NCBI RefSeq assembly: GCF_033193315.1
Contig: NZ_CP136187.1
Span: 2,046,001 to 2,110,000 of the forward strand
DNA from: Agathobaculum sp. NTUH-O15-33
GTDB taxonomy: Bacteria; Bacillota; Clostridia; Oscillospirales; Butyricicoccaceae
Direction of reading: 5' to 3'
DNA length: 64,000 bases
Shown here piece after piece: positions 60,576 through 64,000 of this stretch. The translations under genes and the position numbers were made by a program. Within the stretch, counting starts at the first letter, position 1. Each line of letters starts with the position of its first letter. Below the pieces are notes generated by a model. The model was given only the letters and a program-made list of their open reading frames with translations, made no database searches and was not told where the DNA came from.

Positions 60576-61507
60576 TTTTCTGTCCTTTCATACTGCCGGG
60601 CGGCCAATACCGCTACTCCGACCGCGTTATCGCCAGAAAGACGCGGTTCGGCAAAGAAGATATTCTCTTGCTCCGCAAACCTTGCGCGCAGTATTCCGCT
60701 TGCCATGACCCCGCCCGCGCACAAAACGGGATAAGGGTATTGCCGCCGCGCCTGCCGGGTCGCTTCCCAAACGGCGTTCGCCACTGTTTCTAGTGTAAAG
60801 CGCGCGATCTGCGCGGGCGGCTCCTTCTTTCGGACCCGGCTTTCCACCTGATTTTGCATGCCGGAAAGCGAAAAATAACCATCCGTCACGCGCGGCTTTG
60901 CGCCCTTTTCGGGCGCGGCGTCCAGCGCGTGCCGATCGAGCGCCGCTCCGCTGGGAAAGGATAAGCCGAGCGCCGCGCCCGCCCGGTCGACGAGCTGACC
61001 CGCGGACAGATCGGTCGTACCGCCGATGCATGCACAGTCCGGCAGGCCGTCCTCCCCCGGTCGCACCAACAGCAGCTCGGTCGTGCCGCCGGACAGGTGC
61101 CACGCGAGAAAGGGCACATCCAGCAGCGCCAACCGTCCGGCGGACAGCGCCGCCGCCGCGATATGTCCCTGCTGATGGGAACAAGGAAAAAGCGGCACGG
61201 AAAGCAAATGCGCCGCGCTCCGCGCGGCGCTTTCGCCTGCCAAAAAGCAGGGCATATACGAACCTTCGACCGCGCGCGGCCGGGTACTGACGCCAACGGC
61301 GCAAACAGGCCCTATGGGCAGCGCGCCTATCTTTTCATGCAGACGCACGGTGTGCTGGAACAGCGCGTCCGATTGGCGCAGGCCGATCGCGCCCGCGGGC
61401 ACCGTAAGCAGCTCCCCCTCGTTAACCCAGCAAAGGGTGTCTGATTCAAAGATCGCGGCCGAGGTGCGGTAATTGGAGGTATCCACCCCCAAAAAACGTT
61501 TACACAT
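60572..61507 (-). CDS. TsaD/Gcp-like glycoprotease-family paralogue
   Basis: This 311-residue ASKHA-fold protein resembles the tRNA threonylcarbamoyladenosine factor TsaD. It has FLGVDTSNYRTSAAIF at the start, the metal motif HQQGHIAAA (HMEGH in TsaD), LAWHLSGGTTELLLV, and a C-terminal region (CAGGVMASGILR). The shorter length and the altered metal motif make it the clostridial paralogue often found between nusB and xseA, not TsaD itself; its function is unclear. The ATG at 61507 overlaps the end of nusB. Confidence 0.85.
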   Translation of the reverse strand: MCKRFLGVDTSNYRTSAAIFESDTLCWVNEGELLTVPAGAIGLRQSDALFQHTVRLHEKIGALPIGPVCAVGVSTRPRAVEGSYMPCFLAGESAARSAAHLLSVPLFPCSHQQGHIAAAALSAGRLALLDVPFLAWHLSGGTTELLLVRPGEDGLPDCACIGGTTDLSAGQLVDRAGAALGLSFPSGAALDRHALDAAPEKGAKPRVTDGYFSLSGMQNQVESRVRKKEPPAQIARFTLETVANAVWEATRQARRQYPYPVLCAGGVMASGILRARFAEQENIFFAEPRLSGDNAVGVAVLAARQYERTEN

Positions 61508-62039
61508 TGGATGCGGCGGCTTCCGGCTGCGGCGCCGCAGGTTCGGCCGATTCAGCGGCAGTCTCTGCCACTGTTTGATCCATAGGCGCGTCGCCGCTGT
61601 TTTCCGCGCGCACAATCGAACCCAAAATGCCGTTGATAAAGGCGGCGGCTTCCTCGGTGTCGTAGATCTTAGCCAGTTCGACCGCTTCATTGATGGCCGC
61701 GCCAACCGGCACATCGGCCACGTAACGCGATTCATAAAGGGCCAGCCGCAAAATGGCGATAGTCATATGCGACAGGCGGCTGAGCTTCCAGCCGTGTGAG
61801 AACGCTTCGATATCCCGATCCAGTTCGCTCAGGCGACCGGCCACGCCGATTACGACCTCGCGGATATACGATGTTTCCGCCTCGCCCAGCTTGCCTGCGT
61901 ACAGCGCGATATCGCCGCTGATCGAAGCCATGATGCTCTCGTCCAGCCGGTCGGCCAGCACCTCTTCCGCCTTGAAATCCTGAAACCCCATTTCAAAAAT
62001 CAGGTGCAGGGCGATCTCTCTTGCTTGTTTTCTGCTCAC
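61500..62039 (-). CDS. nusB: Transcription antitermination factor NusB
   Basis: This 179-residue all-helical RNA-binding protein joins NusE(S10) in ribosomal RNA antitermination. Family features are RKQAREIALHLIFEMGF near the start and SHMTIAILRLALYESRYVADVPVGAAINEAVELAKIYDTEEAAAFINGILG. It carries an Ala/Pro/Glu-rich C-terminal tail of about 30 residues absent from most NusB proteins. It starts at GTG 62039 behind GAGGAGGAG. Confidence 0.96.
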   Translation of the reverse strand: MSRKQAREIALHLIFEMGFQDFKAEEVLADRLDESIMASISGDIALYAGKLGEAETSYIREVVIGVAGRLSELDRDIEAFSHGWKLSRLSHMTIAILRLALYESRYVADVPVGAAINEAVELAKIYDTEEAAAFINGILGSIVRAENSGDAPMDQTVAETAAESAEPAAPQPEAAASNV

Positions 62040-62088
62040 GGTGGCAAGCTCCTCCTCGTTTCATGTCGAATACACTTGAATACGCCTT

Positions 62089-62117
62089 ATTCTATCCTAT
62101 TTTCGCCAAAAACGCAA
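62089..62117 (-). promoter_or_regulatory. Sigma-A promoter of the nusB operon
   Basis: On the minus strand TTGCGT (62112-62117) and TAGAAT (62089-62094) are 17 bases apart. It is about 50 bases upstream of the nusB GTG. Confidence 0.65.
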
Positions 62118-62162
62118 GCGGATAGACAAAGAAAAAGCGGGTTTTCCTGAAACAACGCCAAA

Positions 62163-62188
62163 CGGCCCGGCGAACTTCCGCCGGGCCG
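62163..62188 (-). terminator. Terminator-like hairpin after the zinc alcohol dehydrogenase gene
   Basis: CGGCCCGGCG (62163-62172) pairs perfectly with CGCCGGGCCG (62179-62188) over 6 bases. The minus-strand T-run is weak (TTTGGCGTTGTTTC). It separates the dehydrogenase operon from nusB. Confidence 0.7.
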
Positions 62189-62274
62189 CTTGGTGCAGGT
62201 AAAAAGAGAAAGAGGAAGAAAAAGAGAAGAGTCACGGGATAGGACTCGCTTTAGGCGACCATACCCCGGGTTTG

Positions 62275-63309
62275 TCAGGGTAGAAGCTCCGCCTTGATCA
62301 GACCGGGTTCTCCGGCGTGCAACCTTGCGAGAAGCTCGTTGCCCATTTCCAGCGGCCCGGTCGCACTGATCAGGCTGTCGACATCGATCTGACCGGATGC
62401 AATCAGCGACAGGCAGATATCGTATTCGCCCGCGGAGGCGCACGAGGTATACAGCGCGATCTGCGATACCACGGCCTTTTGCAGTGGAAACGTCACGCTG
62501 CCCGCGATATTGCCGACCAATACCACGCCGCCGCCCTTTCGCGTGCACTGCAACGCCGTATCAAACGTTGCTTGCAAACCGACTGCTTCAAACGAAAGAT
62601 CCGCACCGCGCCCTTCCGTCAGCGCCCGCACGAAATCCGGCGCGTTTTCTTTTGTTGTGTTCACTGTATATGCCGCACCCATGCGGCCCGCTGTTTGAAG
62701 CTTTTGTTCGTCTACATCCATGGCGATGATCATGCTGCAACCGGCTGCTTTAAGCGTTTGGATCAGCAGCAGGCCGATGGCACCGCAGCCGACCACAACC
62801 GCACGATCACCCAGCTTCACCGGCGAAAGACCTACCGCATGTACCGCTATGGAAAGCGGTTCCACCATGGCCGCCTGCTCAAACGAAACCGCGTCGGGCA
62901 GCCGATACAGAATGCGCTGCGGCACGGCGATGTATTCCGCCATCGCGCCGTCGCGCCGGTACTCCGCGCAGGAAACGCCCAGCACCTTTCGGTTTTCACA
63001 AAGGTTGATCAGCCCTTTTTTGCAATAATAGCAGGCGCCACAGTACTCCGTCGAATCAAACGTGACCCGATCGCCCTTCGCAAAATCCCTGACCGCCGCT
63101 CCGGTCTTTTCGATCACGCCCGCGGCTTCGTGCCCCATGATGATGGGCGGGCGGCGGCGGCCGCTTGTTCCATCGTATCCGTGCACATCGCTCCCGCAGA
63201 TCGCGCACGCTTTTACGCGGATCAGTACATCTTCCGGGCCGATCTGTGGTATCGCCACCTCTCGCACTTCGGCTTTTCCGTTTTCTGTTACCACCAATGC
63301 TTTCATCAT
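62275..63309 (-). CDS. Zinc-dependent medium-chain alcohol (polyol) dehydrogenase
   Basis: This NAD(P)-dependent MDR dehydrogenase of about 344 residues has catalytic zinc ligands in ACAICGSDVHGYDG (Cys) and IMGHEAAG (His-Glu). The structural zinc loop is CGACYYCKKGLINLC, and the Rossmann motif is AVVVGCGAIGLLLIQ. The pattern is that of sorbitol / galactitol-1-phosphate / threonine type dehydrogenases. Its ATG overlaps the stop of the upstream sugar isomerase gene (ATGA), so the two form an operon for a sugar or polyol. Confidence 0.93.
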   Translation of the reverse strand: MMKALVVTENGKAEVREVAIPQIGPEDVLIRVKACAICGSDVHGYDGTSGRRRPPIIMGHEAAGVIEKTGAAVRDFAKGDRVTFDSTEYCGACYYCKKGLINLCENRKVLGVSCAEYRRDGAMAEYIAVPQRILYRLPDAVSFEQAAMVEPLSIAVHAVGLSPVKLGDRAVVVGCGAIGLLLIQTLKAAGCSMIIAMDVDEQKLQTAGRMGAAYTVNTTKENAPDFVRALTEGRGADLSFEAVGLQATFDTALQCTRKGGGVVLVGNIAGSVTFPLQKAVVSQIALYTSCASAGEYDICLSLIASGQIDVDSLISATGPLEMGNELLARLHAGEPGLIKAELLP

Positions 63310-64000
63310 GCTGTTTCCCACGCCTTTCTTACATAGGCGACCGCCTTGCGAATGCCGTCATAACCGGTTCCGCTCGCCTCTTCGATACAGATCAGGCCGT
63401 TGAAGTCCTTTTTCTTTAAAAATGTTAAAACCTGCCCGTTGGGCGTTGCGCCGGTACCGATCACGACCGGCTGAAACATTCCCTTTTGCGCCATATCCGA
63501 AATGTGGATCGTTGCAACGTCGTCATATACCTGCTCCAGCACCTCCAGCGGATCGCCTCCGTACGCTGTGATATTGCCGGTATCGAAGTTGACGCGCACA
63601 CCGCTTCCTTTAAGACTTTGGTAGATTTCCAGAAACACATCGGTGGGAAAGCTGAAATCCACATAATCCCACGCGCCCGGTTTATAGTGGTCCTCATATA
63701 CCAGCGTTACGCCGAATTTTTGCGCGGTGACCGCCGCGCGCCGCAGCATTTCCACCGCCCAGCGCACGCCCTCGTCGCGTCGGGTATCCGGATGCGCCTG
63801 CCCAGCCAGCACGCGTAGATACGAAATTTGAAGCGCGGAGCAAACAGCGATATCCCCTTGCAAATATTCCAGCTCCCGCTCGCGCTGCATTGCATCCGGA
63901 TGCGTAAAATCCGGATAGGTGGATGCCATGGCGATCGGTATGCCCGCCTCCGCGATCGTTTGTTTGACGCGGCCGAGGTAGGTCGGCGTGTGCTCGCGCA
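63306..64000 (-). CDS. Sugar phosphate isomerase/epimerase (xylose isomerase-like TIM barrel), cut by window edge
   Basis: The reading frame continues to the right edge without a stop, so the N-terminus is outside the window. The visible 231 residues have the AP-endonuclease-2/xylose isomerase-like TIM barrel pattern: VTLVYEDHYK, GVRVNFDTGNI with a metal Asp, and TIHISDM. They are followed by GLICIEEASGTGYDGI, holding the C-terminal metal Glu. An internal Met at 63929 is probably not the start. It is coupled to the zinc alcohol dehydrogenase. It likely isomerises or epimerises a sugar or keto-sugar intermediate. Confidence 0.88.
   Translation of the reverse strand, partial: REHTPTYLGRVKQTIAEAGIPIAMASTYPDFTHPDAMQRERELEYLQGDIAVCSALQISYLRVLAGQAHPDTRRDEGVRWAVEMLRRAAVTAQKFGVTLVYEDHYKPGAWDYVDFSFPTDVFLEIYQSLKGSGVRVNFDTGNITAYGGDPLEVLEQVYDDVATIHISDMAQKGMFQPVVIGTGATPNGQVLTFLKKKDFNGLICIEEASGTGYDGIRKAVAYVRKAWETA

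Noticed and set aside
62317..63336. A 339-codon open frame on the plus strand opposite the zinc alcohol dehydrogenase
   Set aside because: Same shadow effect; the minus-strand protein has all zinc ligands and the Rossmann motif.

Overview
The window is from a low-to-moderate GC, Gram-positive-type chromosome, most likely an anaerobic member of the Clostridia (Oscillospirales-like). The clues are strong AGGAGG-type ribosome binding sites with GTG/TTG starts, lipobox lipoproteins instead of periplasmic proteins, SLH repeats, split two-gene transketolases, TRAP transporters beside a PrpR-type sigma-54 activator, and the nusB - glycoprotease - xseA - xseB - ispA housekeeping order. The genus-level guess is weak. 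I see no rRNA, tRNA, CRISPR array or prophage.

Layout. 1-3725 (minus): branched-chain amino acid type ABC transporter (livM edge, livH, binding lipoprotein) behind an AraC regulator. 4014-12565: a GntR/FCD regulator divergent from an acetoin/2-oxoacid dehydrogenase operon (E1 alpha, E1 beta, E2, E3), then an SDR dehydrogenase, lipoate ligase and an Lrp regulator. 12905-14990: an iron-type alcohol dehydrogenase and a divergent MerR regulator, with a textbook 19-bp-spacer MerR promoter. 15097-24091 (minus): a long co-directional cluster of an old-yellow-enzyme type reductase, GPH-type symporter, alanine dehydrogenase, split transketolase, permease and acetamidase/formamidase, divergent from a PLP aminotransferase.

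26152-45030 is a sigma-54 regulon. A PrpR-type activator gene lies between two sigma-54 promoters that I can read (-24 GG / -12 GC with exact spacing). One faces left to a 3-hydroxyacyl-CoA dehydrogenase-family and a 3-hydroxyisobutyrate dehydrogenase-family gene. The other faces right to a ~14.6 kb operon (2-hydroxyacid dehydrogenase, amidohydrolase, two complete TRAP transporters, metallo-hydrolase, HpcH aldolase, RraA-like protein, second split transketolase, sigma-54 itself, Ldh-type dehydrogenase). Both intergenic regions carry the same GTGCAACAG half-site 115-160 bp upstream of the promoter. The local rpoN carries a +1 frameshift exactly at its conserved NPLLE motif. The pathway looks like uptake and breakdown of a hydroxy or sugar acid; the substrate cannot be named from sequence.

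45257-50466 is a set of cell-envelope genes (zinc-ribbon/YARHG membrane protein, amidase lipoprotein, beta-lactamase-fold lipoprotein, DUF4870-type protein, SLH-CapA protein). 50475-57878 (minus) holds a serine recombinase, a 1305-residue multi-PAS hybrid histidine kinase and a PAS-GGDEF-GAF protein. 58188-62039 (minus) is the ispA/xseB/xseA/glycoprotease/nusB housekeeping operon. 62275-64000 (minus) is a zinc alcohol dehydrogenase and a sugar isomerase/epimerase cut by the window edge.

The most unusual structure is a pair of small intergenic elements at 25778-26122 and 51374-51660. Each is a 225-265 bp hairpin-rich body that begins CAGCGTGTC and ends ACAGTCTG, and it is flanked by a direct duplication of an entire terminator hairpin. 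The hairpins differ between the two sites but the body ends agree and a 16-base core is shared. This looks like a non-autonomous mobile element family that inserts into, and duplicates, transcription terminators.
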